In this document: in pieces, positions 35,190 to 44,032 of the stretch
Layout of the letters: each line of letters starts with the position of its first letter
How positions within the stretch are numbered: the stretch's first letter is position 1
DNA from: Longimycelium tulufanense
GTDB taxonomy: Bacteria > Actinomycetota > Actinomycetes > Mycobacteriales > Pseudonocardiaceae
Reading direction: 5' to 3'
NCBI RefSeq assembly: GCF_014645795.1
Contig: NZ_BMMK01000025.1
Span: 29,736 to 93,735 of the forward strand
DNA length: 64,000 bases
Translations under genes and position numbers: made by a program
Notes under the pieces: model-generated
Told to the model about the DNA's origin: nothing
Database searches by the model: none
What the model saw: only the letters and a program-made list of their open reading frames with translations

Positions 35190-36221
35190 GTGTCCCCGGG
35201 CCGTAGGAACCATGCCGGAGCCGCGGTTGTCGCGGTACTCGCACTCATGTTGGCACTGGTCGGCTGTACCGGACGGGCAGGCGGTGACGCTGCCACGGTC
35301 CGCATCGGCGTGGGTGGGCAACCGCTGCTGGCATACCTCCCGGCGACATTGGCCGACCGGTTGGGCTATTACAAGGATGAGGGACTCGACGTGCGCCTGG
35401 AGGACCTTCAGGCCGGTTCCAAGGCGTTGCAGGCACTCCAGGGCGGCAGCGTCGACGTGGTCAGCGGGTACTACGACCACACCATCCAGATGCAGGCGAA
35501 AGGCCGCGAGCTGACCTCGTTCGTCAACATGCTGCGGTATCCGTCGGTCGTCCTCGCGGTTTCGCCCAAGGCGTCGAGGCCGATCAACTCGATCGCGGAC
35601 CTGCAGGGTGCGAAGGTCGGTGTCACGGCACCGGGTTCCTCGACCGACTTCTTCCTGAAGTACCTGCTCGTCCGGAGCGGTCTGAAGGCGGATGCGGCGT
35701 CGGTGGCCGGTATCGGTGGCGGCTCCACCGCGGTCGCGGCGATGGAGAACGGGCAGGTGGATGCCGCGGTCATGGTTGACCCGTCGTTCTCGTTGCTGAC
35801 CAAGCGGGCAGGTGCCGACAAGGTGCGGATCCTCTCCGACACCCGTAACGCCGAGGGTGTCCGGGACGGGTTCGGCGTCACGACCTACCCCGCATCGGTC
35901 CTGTACTCCTCGAAGAAGTGGTTGAAGGACAACGAGGGCACGACCCGCAAGCTCGCCAAGGCGATGACACGCACGCTGCGGTGGATCGAGCAGCATTCCG
36001 TCGAGGAGATCGCGGACCGTATGCCCGAGCAGTACGCCAACGGCGACCGGCAGGTCTACGTCGACGCCATTGCCCACGCGAAGTCGGCCTACAATCCTGA
36101 CGGTCGGGTCCACGAAGACGGGGCGAACGAGGTATTGACGGTACTGTCCCAGTTCCAGCCGGACGTGGCCGAGGCAAAGATCGAACTGTCGAAGACCTAC
36201 ACCAACGACTACCTGCCCTGA
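35190..36221 (+). CDS. ABC importer substrate-binding lipoprotein, NMT1/SsuA-like
   Basis: A 343-residue binding protein with a lipoprotein signal: AAVVAVLALMLALVGC, with Cys26 as the acylated residue. The mature part begins VRIGVGGQPLLAYLPATLADRLGYYKDEGLDVRLED, the periplasmic-binding fold of the NMT1/THI5-like and nitrate/sulfonate families; SGYYDHTIQMQAKGREL and GSSTDFFLKYLL line the expected ligand cleft. No signature discriminates sulfonate, nitrate, thiamin precursor or riboflavin. The neighbouring genes give no metabolic clue. GTG at 35190 follows GGAGGTG. Confidence 0.9.
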   Translation: MSPGRRNHAGAAVVAVLALMLALVGCTGRAGGDAATVRIGVGGQPLLAYLPATLADRLGYYKDEGLDVRLEDLQAGSKALQALQGGSVDVVSGYYDHTIQMQAKGRELTSFVNMLRYPSVVLAVSPKASRPINSIADLQGAKVGVTAPGSSTDFFLKYLLVRSGLKADAASVAGIGGGSTAVAAMENGQVDAAVMVDPSFSLLTKRAGADKVRILSDTRNAEGVRDGFGVTTYPASVLYSSKKWLKDNEGTTRKLAKAMTRTLRWIEQHSVEEIADRMPEQYANGDRQVYVDAIAHAKSAYNPDGRVHEDGANEVLTVLSQFQPDVAEAKIELSKTYTNDYLP

Positions 36222-36321
36222 GCGGACATGGCGACGATCCTGCGCGTGGTGGCGCTTCTTTCCCGGTTGATCAGGTGGTTGTCACGGTCTGGGCCGGAAC
36301 CGACGGTGACCCGGTGCCTGG

Positions 36322-37719
36322 TCAGATCACGAGGCTCAGGACCGCCGCAACGGCGAAACCGACAACGGAAAGGATCGTCTCCAGCGCGGTCCAGGTCTTC
36401 AGCGTCTCCTTCACCGGGATACCAAAGTAACGGGAGACGATCCAGAAACCACCGTCGTTGACGTGGGAGGCGATGATCGAACCCGCGGCGATCGACACCG
36501 CGAGCAACGCGAGCTGCGGCTGCGAGTACGAGTTGTCCACGAGCAGCGGGGCCATGATGCCTCCGGTCGTGACGATGGCCACCGTGGCCGAACCCTGGGC
36601 AAGGCGGAGCCCGCAACTGATGACGTAGGCGAGCACGATCAGTGGCAGGCCGGCTGAAGAAAGCGTGCCGGCCAGGGCTTTACCGACGCCGGTCGCCGAC
36701 AACACCACGCCGAAGAAGCCACCGGCGCCGACGACGAGCAGGATCATGCCCACCGGTCGCAGTGACTTCGCCGCCAGTTCACCGATTTCCTGCCGGCTCA
36801 TGCCCCGCTGCAGCCCGAGCAGCCAGATCGCGAGTAGCACGGCGACCGTGAGTGCCACGGTCGGGCTGCCCAGAAAGGTCAACACGCCCGACACTGCCGA
36901 GCCCTCCGGAAGAAGAATTCCACCGAAGGTGGCGCCGAGGATCAGCACCAGTGGGGTGGCGATGATCGCCGCGACCAGCGCCAGCGCTGGCTCGGGTCGG
37001 TTGTCCCGTTCGGCGTGCTCGGCGGCCGCCACCATCTCCTGCGGAACGGGGATGTGTAGGCGCCGACCGACCCAGGAGGAGAACAACAAGCCAGCGGCCC
37101 ACGCCGGCACGGCACAGGCCAGACCCATGACGATGAGCCAGCCGACGTCGACCTTCAGCAGACCCGCCAACGCCACCGGACCCGGATGTGGCGGAAGGAA
37201 CGCGTGGGTCACCGACAGGCCGGCCAGCAACGGGAGGCAGAACAACAGGATCGACCTGCCGCTCCGCCGAGCCGCCACATAGACGAGCGGTGCGAGGACG
37301 AAGATCCCGATGTCGAAGAACACGGGCACGCCGAAGACGAGGCCCGACAGACCCATCACCAACGGGGCACGACGTGCACCGAAGAGGCCGAGCAACCGGC
37401 GTGTCAGAACCTCCGCCCCACCCGACGCTTCCAGCACCGAGCCGAGAAGCGTACCCAGGCCGATGATCGCCGTGACGTGGCCGAGAATCCCGCCGAAACC
37501 ACCCTCCAGCAACGACTCCTTGCCACCCTGTGCGGAGCCGATGATCCGCTCCACGGGCAGCCCGGCGGCCAGCGCCACCAACAGGCCGGTCACGATCAGG
37601 GCGATGAACGGCTCGGTACGCACCCGGATGATCAGGAAGAGCAGCAGGGCGATCCCGGCGATGCACAGCGTGAGCAGGCCCGCCGTGTCGTGCCGTAGCC
37701 AGCCGATGACTCCGTCCAC
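36322..37719 (-). CDS. GntP family permease (gluconate / D-serine:H+ symporter type)
   Basis: A 465-residue integral membrane transporter with about 12-14 helices. LEGGFGGILGHVTAIIGLGTLLGSVLEASGGAE, PVFFDIGIFVLAPL, LPPHPGPVALAG, and the C-terminal RLAQGSATVAIVTTGGIMAPLL and SHVNDGGFWIVSRYFG are hallmarks of GntP. This family includes gluconate permeases and the D-serine transporter DsdX; in this D-amino-acid cluster a D-serine-like or N-acyl-amino-acid substrate is likely (inference). GTG at 37719 has AGGAG six bases upstream. It is the last gene of the leftward arm. Confidence 0.92.
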   Translation of the reverse strand: MDGVIGWLRHDTAGLLTLCIAGIALLLFLIIRVRTEPFIALIVTGLLVALAAGLPVERIIGSAQGGKESLLEGGFGGILGHVTAIIGLGTLLGSVLEASGGAEVLTRRLLGLFGARRAPLVMGLSGLVFGVPVFFDIGIFVLAPLVYVAARRSGRSILLFCLPLLAGLSVTHAFLPPHPGPVALAGLLKVDVGWLIVMGLACAVPAWAAGLLFSSWVGRRLHIPVPQEMVAAAEHAERDNRPEPALALVAAIIATPLVLILGATFGGILLPEGSAVSGVLTFLGSPTVALTVAVLLAIWLLGLQRGMSRQEIGELAAKSLRPVGMILLVVGAGGFFGVVLSATGVGKALAGTLSSAGLPLIVLAYVISCGLRLAQGSATVAIVTTGGIMAPLLVDNSYSQPQLALLAVSIAAGSIIASHVNDGGFWIVSRYFGIPVKETLKTWTALETILSVVGFAVAAVLSLVI

Positions 37720-37803
37720 GGCGCACTCCTGGGTCCTCGGCGCTCCGGAGCGTGTGCTCCCGGGCCACCGCGTGGCAGATGGGGGAGAGGTATGGTGAGA
37801 AAC

Positions 37804-39402
37804 TCAGCGCGTGCCCTGCGCGCCAAGACGAACGGACCGGCCGGGTAGTGCGCCGGTCGGGTTCCCGTTCCACAGCACGGGAACCCCGTTGACCAACACG
37901 TGCTCGATACCGACGGCCGGCTGGCGCGGCTGATCGAACGTGGCGGTGTCGAGGATCGTGTCGGGGTCGAAAAGCACCAGATCGGCCACGTAACCCTCGC
38001 GCACCAGTCCGCGGTCGAGGAGGCGGAGCCGACGCGCGGCACGGCCGGTCATGTGGGCCACGCACTCCTCCAGACCGAGCACCCCCAGCTCGCGGACGTA
38101 GCGGCCGAGGTAGCGGGGGAAGGTTCCCCACGCGCGGGGATGTGGTCGCTCCCCCACGAGCAACCCGTCACTGCCCACCGTGTGCGCCGGATGCCGCATG
38201 ATCGCCCGCACATTGCCCTCGTGGCCGACATGCATCAGACACGACGTGCCCAACTGCTCTGCCAGGAGCACCTCGAAGTAGAACTGTGCCGGTGACCTTC
38301 CCGCCCGCCGTGCCGACTCGGCCACCGAGAAACCAACCAGGGCATTGTTCTCCGCGCGCCTGACCCCGTTGATCTCGATAGCGTCCCAGTCGACCGGGAC
38401 CCCGTGGCACCCGTCGGATCCGACCTCTTCCATCTCGTACCGAATTCGCTCCCTGGTGCCCATGTCGGACAGCCGGGACAGTGCCTCGTCGACGCCACCG
38501 TCCATGACCCAGCTCGGCAGCAGTGCGGACAGGTACGTGGAGCCAGGCAGGTACGGGTAGGTGTCCAGGGAGACGTCCAGTCCGTTCGCGATTGCGTCAT
38601 CCAGAAGCGACAGCAGCTCGTCTGCGCGGCCCGCGTTCACCGGAAAGTTCATCGTCGCGTGCGCCAGATGGAGTGCACAGTTGGACCGGCGCGCCACCTC
38701 GACCATCTCGGCGTAGGCGTCCAACGTTCGGACGCCGTAGCTGCGGTGATGGGGGCAGTAGTAACCCCCGTAGGCAGCAACGATCTCACACAATGCGACC
38801 AACTCGGCGGTGTCGGCGTATATCCCAGGGGTGTAGGTCAATCCCGAGGAAAGCCCTACCGCGCCGTGCTCCAAACTGTCGGCCAACAGGGCACGCATCG
38901 CGGCGATCTCCTCGGCCGTCGCGGGACGGTCGTCCCAGCCCACGCACATCACACGCAACGTGCCCTGGGGTACGAGGTATGCCGCGTTCACCGCAATGCC
39001 CTGGTCCAACCGGTCCAGGTAGTCGCCCACACTGCGCCAGTTCCACGCGAGACCGGCCGGGTCGCCGTTCCACCCGGCAAGCTGGGTCCGTAGTTGGGCC
39101 AGGACCGCGTCGTCCACGGGCGCGTACGACAGGCCGTCCTGGCCCAGTACCTCCAGCGTCACACCCTGCGAGACCTTGGCGAGATGGTCCGGCCGGGAGA
39201 GGAGCTGCAGGTCGGAGTGCGAGTGCATGTCGATGAAGCCGGGGGCCAACACGAGTCCGTCGGCGTCGACCACCTGATCCCCGGAAAGCCGCCGGGCGTC
39301 GTCGATGGCGGCGATGCGACCGGATTCGACTCCCACGTGCGCCCGCCGTGCCGGCGCACCGGTGCCGTCCACCACGAGCGCGTCGGCAAAGACGATCTCC
39401 AT
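37804..39402 (-). CDS. N-acyl-D-amino-acid deacylase (D-aminoacylase), amidohydrolase superfamily
   Basis: A 532-residue enzyme that removes the acyl group from N-acyl-D-amino acids. GFIDMHSHSDLQ with metal ligands His60 and His62 follows the N-terminal beta-sandwich. CPHHRSYG and ALHLAHATMNF carry other metal-site histidines, and VGSDGLLVGERPHPRAWGTFPRYLGRYVRE is the family C-terminal signature with the catalytic Asp. The usual NCG (metal Cys) is replaced by GQDG in LEVLGQDGLSYAP, as in one actinobacterial subgroup. ATG at 39402 follows GGAG. It lies 20 bases after the deaminase gene. Confidence 0.88.
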   Translation of the reverse strand: MEIVFADALVVDGTGAPARRAHVGVESGRIAAIDDARRLSGDQVVDADGLVLAPGFIDMHSHSDLQLLSRPDHLAKVSQGVTLEVLGQDGLSYAPVDDAVLAQLRTQLAGWNGDPAGLAWNWRSVGDYLDRLDQGIAVNAAYLVPQGTLRVMCVGWDDRPATAEEIAAMRALLADSLEHGAVGLSSGLTYTPGIYADTAELVALCEIVAAYGGYYCPHHRSYGVRTLDAYAEMVEVARRSNCALHLAHATMNFPVNAGRADELLSLLDDAIANGLDVSLDTYPYLPGSTYLSALLPSWVMDGGVDEALSRLSDMGTRERIRYEMEEVGSDGCHGVPVDWDAIEINGVRRAENNALVGFSVAESARRAGRSPAQFYFEVLLAEQLGTSCLMHVGHEGNVRAIMRHPAHTVGSDGLLVGERPHPRAWGTFPRYLGRYVRELGVLGLEECVAHMTGRAARRLRLLDRGLVREGYVADLVLFDPDTILDTATFDQPRQPAVGIEHVLVNGVPVLWNGNPTGALPGRSVRLGAQGTR

Positions 39403-39422
39403 GGGGGATCTCCGTTCGCTCG

Positions 39423-40742
39423 CTAGAACCAGGTACGGACCAGATCGACGACGGTCGCCCCGTCGGCGTCCACCACCGGCATCAGCTGCCACTTGTCGAA
39501 GACCGTGCAGGGGTGGGAGAGGCCGAGCCCCACCCAGTCGCCCACGCGAATGTCTGTGCCCGAACCAACGTCGAGGAAGGCATGTTGATCGTTCAACGCG
39601 GTGACCCGACAACTCTCCAGCGGTGCCGGTGGCCCACCCGCGCGCCGCAACAGCTGTGGCTCCGGCAGGTCCTGGTCGAACGACACGTCCCGCCTACCGA
39701 GCGTCAGCAACGCCAGACCGGGCTCGGGTCGGGAGGTCACCTGCGCCCAGGCCCGCAGCGCGGGCCGGAACGGTGTCTCGCCACCGGTGAGTTCGTGCGG
39801 CCGGCCGAAGGGGGACATGCGGCGGTACAGACCGTCGTCGTGCGTCACGTACGACCCGCTGCGCAGCACCGGCAGCACCCGCAGCCCGTCCGGCCAGGGT
39901 TCGGTGAGCACCGCGGCCACCTGGTCGAAATAGCAGCTACCGCCAGCGGTGACGAGGACCTGGTCGACATCGGCGAGCAGGCCCTCCCGGGCGAGCCGCA
40001 CGGTCAGCTCTCGCATCCGGCGCAGGTATCCATCCACAGTGGACAGTGCTTCCGGTGTCGTGTCGTGGGACAACGCCGCCTCGTACCCGGACACGCCCAC
40101 CAGCCGCAACCCCGGGCTCGCGGCCACCGCCCCGGCCACCGCCACGCCGTCGGTCACCTCGCGCACACCGCTCCGGCCGCCGTGGCCGCCGAGCTCGACG
40201 GCGACATCGATCGGGCGGGCCAGCTTGCGGCCGGCCAACGCCTCGGCCATCAGCTCCACGCCGCGCACCGAGTCCACCCAGCACACGAACTCGAAGCGAG
40301 GGTCACGCGCCAGTTCCTCGGCCACCCAACGCAGCGCGGCCCGATCCACCAACTGGTTCGCCAACACCACCCGGCTGACGTCGAACGCCCGGTACACCTG
40401 CACCTGGCTCGCGGTGGCAGCGGTGATCGCCCACGAACCCGCCGCCAGCTGCGCGGCGAGGAGTTGCGGCGCCATCGTGGTCTTTCCGTGCGGTGCCAAC
40501 ACCACGCCAGCGCGTTCACACCACTCCGCCATCGTGCGGACGTTGTGCTCCAGGGCCGGGCGCTCGATCACCACGAGCGGGCCGAGAAACCCGTCGTCGA
40601 AAAGGTTGGGCCGGCGCTCCGCCAGCTCCCGCGCCGTCAGGCCGAACGCCCACGACGGCATTCCCTTGAACCGCCAGTCGATCCGCTCCTCAGCCAATGC
40701 CGCGACAGCGGCGCCGTCGATCCCGGCCGGGTGCTGCACCAT
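39423..40742 (-). CDS. D-amino-acid deaminase / D-serine dehydratase-like PLP enzyme (DSD1 fold)
   Basis: A 439-residue enzyme with an alanine-racemase-type PLP barrel and a C-terminal D-serine-dehydratase-like domain. VVLAPHGKTTMAPQL holds the PLP lysine near residue 86; the C-terminal SHPCTVFDKWQLMPVVD contains the His/Cys zinc ligands of the domain. Such enzymes eliminate water or amine from D-serine, D-threonine and similar amino acids, giving an enamine/imine and then a keto acid. ATG at 40742 follows AGGAGG. It heads the leftward arm of the cluster, divergent from the kinase-IclR-RidA operon and next to the operator array. Confidence 0.9.
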   Translation of the reverse strand: MVQHPAGIDGAAVAALAEERIDWRFKGMPSWAFGLTARELAERRPNLFDDGFLGPLVVIERPALEHNVRTMAEWCERAGVVLAPHGKTTMAPQLLAAQLAAGSWAITAATASQVQVYRAFDVSRVVLANQLVDRAALRWVAEELARDPRFEFVCWVDSVRGVELMAEALAGRKLARPIDVAVELGGHGGRSGVREVTDGVAVAGAVAASPGLRLVGVSGYEAALSHDTTPEALSTVDGYLRRMRELTVRLAREGLLADVDQVLVTAGGSCYFDQVAAVLTEPWPDGLRVLPVLRSGSYVTHDDGLYRRMSPFGRPHELTGGETPFRPALRAWAQVTSRPEPGLALLTLGRRDVSFDQDLPEPQLLRRAGGPPAPLESCRVTALNDQHAFLDVGSGTDIRVGDWVGLGLSHPCTVFDKWQLMPVVDADGATVVDLVRTWF

Positions 40743-40750
40743 CCACCTCC

Positions 40751-40778
40751 TGTTGCACATTACGCAACAACTGTTGCA
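40751..40778. promoter_or_regulatory. GTTGC/GCAAC operator array in the divergent promoter (probable IclR site)
   Basis: TGTTGC-ACATTAC-GCAACA at 40751-40769 is a perfect 6-base inverted repeat, followed after three bases by another GTTGCA, so GTTGC and GCAAC alternate three times in 28 bases. The array begins 9 bases from the deaminase start and 100 bases before the kinase start. It is the likely binding site of the IclR regulator in the same cluster. Confidence 0.65.
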
Positions 40779-40877
40779 GCATGTGGTGCTCGCGTGTCTA
40801 GCATTCCGCACCCCGCCGGTCAATGGATCTCTCGGCCGGCGGCTGTCGGAACAGCTGTCGGAACAGGGAGGACAGCG

Positions 40878-41840
40878 ATGCGGGCCGACGGCGCGGTGGC
40901 CTGCCTCGGCGAGGCGATGGCCGTGTTCGTGCCGGAGGAGGCCCGCAACACCCACCGCTTCCTGCTCACCGTCGGCGGAGCCGAGGCCAATGTCGCCCGA
41001 CACCTCGCCAGGCTCGGGATCACCGTCCGCTGGCTCGGTGCGGTCGGTGCGGACGACCTGGGCGCCACCGTCCTCGCAAGCCTGCGCGACTGCGGAGTCG
41101 ACGTGACGTCGACGATCGTGGATCCCTCCCGGCCGACCGCGCTCTACGTCAAGGAATCCGCCCCAACCGGCAGCCGGATGCGCTACTACCGCACCGGTTC
41201 CGCGTGCTCCGCGCTGGGCCCGGAACTCCTCGACACGGTCGACCTGTCCGGGATCGGCCTCCTCCACCTCACCGGGATCACCGCCACGCTCTCCGCGAGC
41301 TGCCTGGACCTGCTGCGTGTCGTCACGAACCGGCGCGTTCCCGACCGGCTGATCTCCTTCGACGTCAACTGGCGCCCCACCCTGTGGCGGGGAAAGGATC
41401 ACCGAGTGCTCACCGAGCTGGCCAACGCGGCGGACGTGGTGTTCGTCGGCGAGGACGAGGCCGAGGCGCTGTGGGGCGATGGCGCGCCATCCGCCGTGCG
41501 CACGGCGCTTCCCGACCCGCCGACCGTCGTGGTCAAGCACGGTGCCCGCGGCGCCACCCTCCTCGAGGACGGCCCCACCGTGTTCCAGCCCGGCCTCGCC
41601 GTCGACGTGGTCGAGCCCATCGGCGCCGGGGACGCATTTGCGGCCGGGTTCCTGGCCGCCACCCTCGCCGGCGCCGGCCCCCGCGAACGGCTGCGGCGCG
41701 GCCACATCGCCGCCGCGGCCGCCCTGCGCAGCCGGGAGGACGTCGGCGAACCCCTGCCCCCGGACCTGGTCGCGACGCTGCTCGCCGCCGACCCCGACAC
41801 CTGGGCGGCGGCCCGCATCGGGAGCGGGACCCCCCGATGA
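40878..41840 (+). CDS. PfkB family carbohydrate kinase (2-keto-3-deoxygluconate kinase type)
   Basis: A 320-residue ribokinase-family sugar kinase. CLGEAMAVFVPEE, VGGAEANVARHLARLG, DVNWRPTLW and IGAGDAFAAGFLAA, with catalytic base Asp252, fit the KDG/fructokinase branch. KDG kinases phosphorylate 2-keto-3-deoxygluconate; the link to D-amino acids is unexplained, although this kinase is often found beside D-amino-acid deaminase genes. ATG at 40878 follows AGGGAGG, and its stop overlaps the IclR start as ATGA. Confidence 0.9.
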   Translation: MRADGAVACLGEAMAVFVPEEARNTHRFLLTVGGAEANVARHLARLGITVRWLGAVGADDLGATVLASLRDCGVDVTSTIVDPSRPTALYVKESAPTGSRMRYYRTGSACSALGPELLDTVDLSGIGLLHLTGITATLSASCLDLLRVVTNRRVPDRLISFDVNWRPTLWRGKDHRVLTELANAADVVFVGEDEAEALWGDGAPSAVRTALPDPPTVVVKHGARGATLLEDGPTVFQPGLAVDVVEPIGAGDAFAAGFLAATLAGAGPRERLRRGHIAAAAALRSREDVGEPLPPDLVATLLAADPDTWAAARIGSGTPR

Positions 41841-42619
41841 GCCAGAGCCTGAACCGCGCGTTGACCATGCTCGGGGAGCTGGCCGCCGGTCCACGCACCC
41901 TGGACCAGCTCGCCGCCGCGCTCGGCGTGCACAAGTCCACCGCGCTGCGCCTGCTGCGCACCCTGGAGGGCCACCGCTTCGTGCAACGCGACGACGTCCG
42001 CCACTACCGCCTGGGCACCGCACTGTTCGACCTGGCCAACCGGTCGCTGGAGGACCGCGACGTGCGCCGCGTCGTCGAACCGCACCTGCGCGGGCTCAAC
42101 GACCGCACCGGGCACACCGTTCACCTCGCCAGCTACGAGGCCGGCGAGGTCGTCTATATCGACAAGTTCGAGAGCCGGCACCCGGTGCGGATGTACTCGC
42201 GCATCGGCAGCCGGGCGCCACTGCACTGCACTGCCGTGGCGAAGGTCCTGGTGGCCGCGCTCCCGGACCCCGAGCGGCGGGCCGTGGCGGCGGGTATGGC
42301 CTACCCCCGGCTGACCGCCAACACGATCATCGACCCGAGCCGCTACCTGGAGGAGCTGGCGCGGGTCCGGGAACTGGGCTTCGCCGTCGACCGCCGCGAG
42401 CACGAGGACTTCATCCACTGCCTGGCGGCACCCATCCGCGGGACCGGCGGTCACGTGCTGGCCGCCGTCTCGCTGTCCGTGCCGGTCATGCTGCTCGACC
42501 TCGACGGTCTCCTGGCGCTTGCTCCCGCGCTGGTGCGCGCCGCGGAGGCCGCCTCCGTCGAGTGCGGCTGGATCCGCCCCGACCGGAACACCGACCGAAC
42601 AAGGAAGGAATCTGACTGA
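41837..42619 (+). CDS. IclR family transcriptional regulator
   Basis: A 260-residue regulator. The N-terminal winged helix (about 1-60) reads SLNRALTMLGELAAGPRTLDQLAAALGVHKSTALRLLRTLE, and the C-terminal effector domain has GHTVHLASYEAGEVVYIDK, SRAPLHCTAVAKVLVA and the DDREHEDFIHC-like VDRREHEDFIHCLAAPI signature. It probably senses a pathway intermediate and binds the divergent promoter array about 1 kb upstream, controlling both arms. It overlaps the kinase by four bases and RidA by one, so the three are one transcript. Confidence 0.92.
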   Translation: MSQSLNRALTMLGELAAGPRTLDQLAAALGVHKSTALRLLRTLEGHRFVQRDDVRHYRLGTALFDLANRSLEDRDVRRVVEPHLRGLNDRTGHTVHLASYEAGEVVYIDKFESRHPVRMYSRIGSRAPLHCTAVAKVLVAALPDPERRAVAAGMAYPRLTANTIIDPSRYLEELARVRELGFAVDRREHEDFIHCLAAPIRGTGGHVLAAVSLSVPVMLLDLDGLLALAPALVRAAEAASVECGWIRPDRNTDRTRKESD

Positions 42620-43002
42620 TGCCCAAGACCGCGATTTGCACCGAGGACGCGCCGTTGCCGGTGGCCAAGTTCTCGCAGGGCGTGCGCAAGGGCGACATCC
42701 TGCAGGTGGCCGGCCAGGTGCCGTTCGACCCCGCCACGGGTGCGATCGTCGGTGACTCGGTGGCCGAGCAGACCCGGCAGGCGTTGCGCAACGTGCAGGC
42801 CGTCCTCGACGCGGCCGGCGCCAGCATGGACGACGTCGTCATGCTGCGCGTCTACCTGACCGACACGGCGCACTTCGCCGAGATGAACGAGGCGTACGCC
42901 GAGTTCGTGGAGGACCCGTGCCCGGCCCGGACCACGGTCTACGTCGGTCTTCCCGAGGGACTGCTGGTCGAGATCGACGCCCTCGCCGTCCTCGGGGAGT
43001 GA
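42619..43002 (+). CDS. RidA family reactive enamine/imine deaminase
   Basis: A 127-residue YjgF/YER057c/UK114 protein. FSQGVRKGDILQVAGQVPFDPATG, RNVQAVLDAAGASMDDVVMLRVYLTD and PARTTVYVGLPEGLLVEIDALAVL contain the conserved Arg that binds the substrate carboxylate and the terminal Glu. RidA hydrolyses 2-aminoacrylate-like enamines, which are just what the D-amino-acid deaminase of this cluster would form, so it detoxifies or completes that reaction. It overlaps the IclR stop by one base (TGATG) and is followed by a hairpin terminator. Confidence 0.93.
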   Translation: MPKTAICTEDAPLPVAKFSQGVRKGDILQVAGQVPFDPATGAIVGDSVAEQTRQALRNVQAVLDAAGASMDDVVMLRVYLTDTAHFAEMNEAYAEFVEDPCPARTTVYVGLPEGLLVEIDALAVLGE

Positions 43003-43027
43003 GTCGGGCGGATCCGGTGAGTGCCTT

Positions 43028-43052
43028 TCAGCGCGACCGGCTTGCGCGCTGA
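43028..43052 (+). terminator. Terminator of the kinase-IclR-RidA operon
   Basis: TCAGCGCG and CGCGCTGA form a perfect 8-bp stem with a 9-base loop, 25 bases after the RidA stop. Confidence 0.65.
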
Positions 43053-43184
43053 GCCCGCGAGCGGATCTCGCGTCGGAAGGCGCTCCTCTACGGTCTCATG
43101 ACTGATCGCACGCGCGCGGCACCAACGCGAACTCGCCGGGCTCGTCGTGGAGGGGTGACCCCCTGCGGTACTGGTCCCTGGACC

Positions 43185-43550
43185 TCACCACTTGGTGGCG
43201 TTGGGCTGGTCGATGACCCACCGCCACGAACCGTCCGGCTGGCGGCGAGCCACCTCGACGTTGACCGTTCCGTCGGCGGTCAGCCGGGAGGTGAGCGCCA
43301 GGTCCCCGCTGCGGAGCGCCGGACGTTCCTCCTCCAGGTCCACGGTCGCCCCCATGGCCTTCAGGCGCTCCCACCCGTTGCGGATCTCCTCTTGGCCGCG
43401 AACAACGCCGCTGCCCGGCAGCGAGATCACCGCCTCCGGCTCGTAGAGTGCCACGATTCCGTCGATGTCGCCGGAGTTGAACCGCTCGGCCATGAGGCGG
43501 GCGATGTCTTCCGGCCGTTGCGGCGACTCGCGCTCACCGTTGCCGTTCAT
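43185..43550 (-). CDS. NTF2-like (SgcJ/DUF4440) protein
   Basis: A 121-residue cone-shaped NTF2-fold domain. IARLMAERFNSGDIDGIVALYEPEAVISLPG is the typical helix and first strands, and ending in DGSWRWVIDQPN the fold is complete. Related small proteins are steroid-isomerase-like enzymes, limonene epoxide hydrolases or non-catalytic partners; no catalytic pair can be assigned here. The gene stands alone between the RidA operon and the DUF1844 gene. There is no strong ribosome binding site in front of the ATG. Confidence 0.85.
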   Translation of the reverse strand: MNGNGERESPQRPEDIARLMAERFNSGDIDGIVALYEPEAVISLPGSGVVRGQEEIRNGWERLKAMGATVDLEEERPALRSGDLALTSRLTADGTVNVEVARRQPDGSWRWVIDQPNATKW

Positions 43551-43654
43551 GGACCGATTTTCGGGGTGGGGGTGCGAGGCGGCCAGTCGGCCGGACCGGC
43601 CGCGATGCCCCGGTCGGGGCCCTGTACCGGGGCGGAGGCGCCGTGCCGGAGCCT

Positions 43655-44026
43655 TCAGTGCACCGGGCCGGTGAACTTCTCGCCCGGGCCCTGGCCCGGC
43701 TCGTCCGGCACCGCGGAGGCCTCGCGGAACGCGCGCTGCAGCGCCTGCAGGCCGTCCCGCATCGACGCGGCGTGCGGGCCCAGGTACTCGCCGGCGGCGG
43801 TGATCAGCCCGGCCAGCGCGGTGATCAGCCGACGCGCCTCGTCCAGGTCCCGGTGCGGGCTGCCCGCCGGGTCCTCCTCGGCCAGCCCCAGCTTCTCCGC
43901 GGCCGCTGACAGCAGCATCAGCGCGGCCCGGCTGATCACCTCGATGCTGGGCACCTCGGCAAGATCGCGCGGGGGCTGGTCGTCGCCGGGCGCGGGCCCG
44001 GTGGGCGTTGGCATCGGATCTGACAC
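43655..44026 (-). CDS. DUF1844 domain protein
   Basis: A 123-residue protein divergent from inf[28 protein letters not shown] and [24 protein letters not shown] are the two helical blocks of DUF1844, a conserved family of unknown function commonly encoded next to infC in actinobacteria. I placed the start at GTG 44026 (SDPMPTPTG); ATG 44014 is an alternative. The shared 300-base divergent region with infC suggests coordinated control. The C-terminal tail is Pro/Gly-rich. Confidence 0.8.
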   Translation of the reverse strand: MSDPMPTPTGPAPGDDQPPRDLAEVPSIEVISRAALMLLSAAAEKLGLAEEDPAGSPHRDLDEARRLITALAGLITAAGEYLGPHAASMRDGLQALQRAFREASAVPDEPGQGPGEKFTGPVH

Positions 44027-44032
44027 GCCTGC

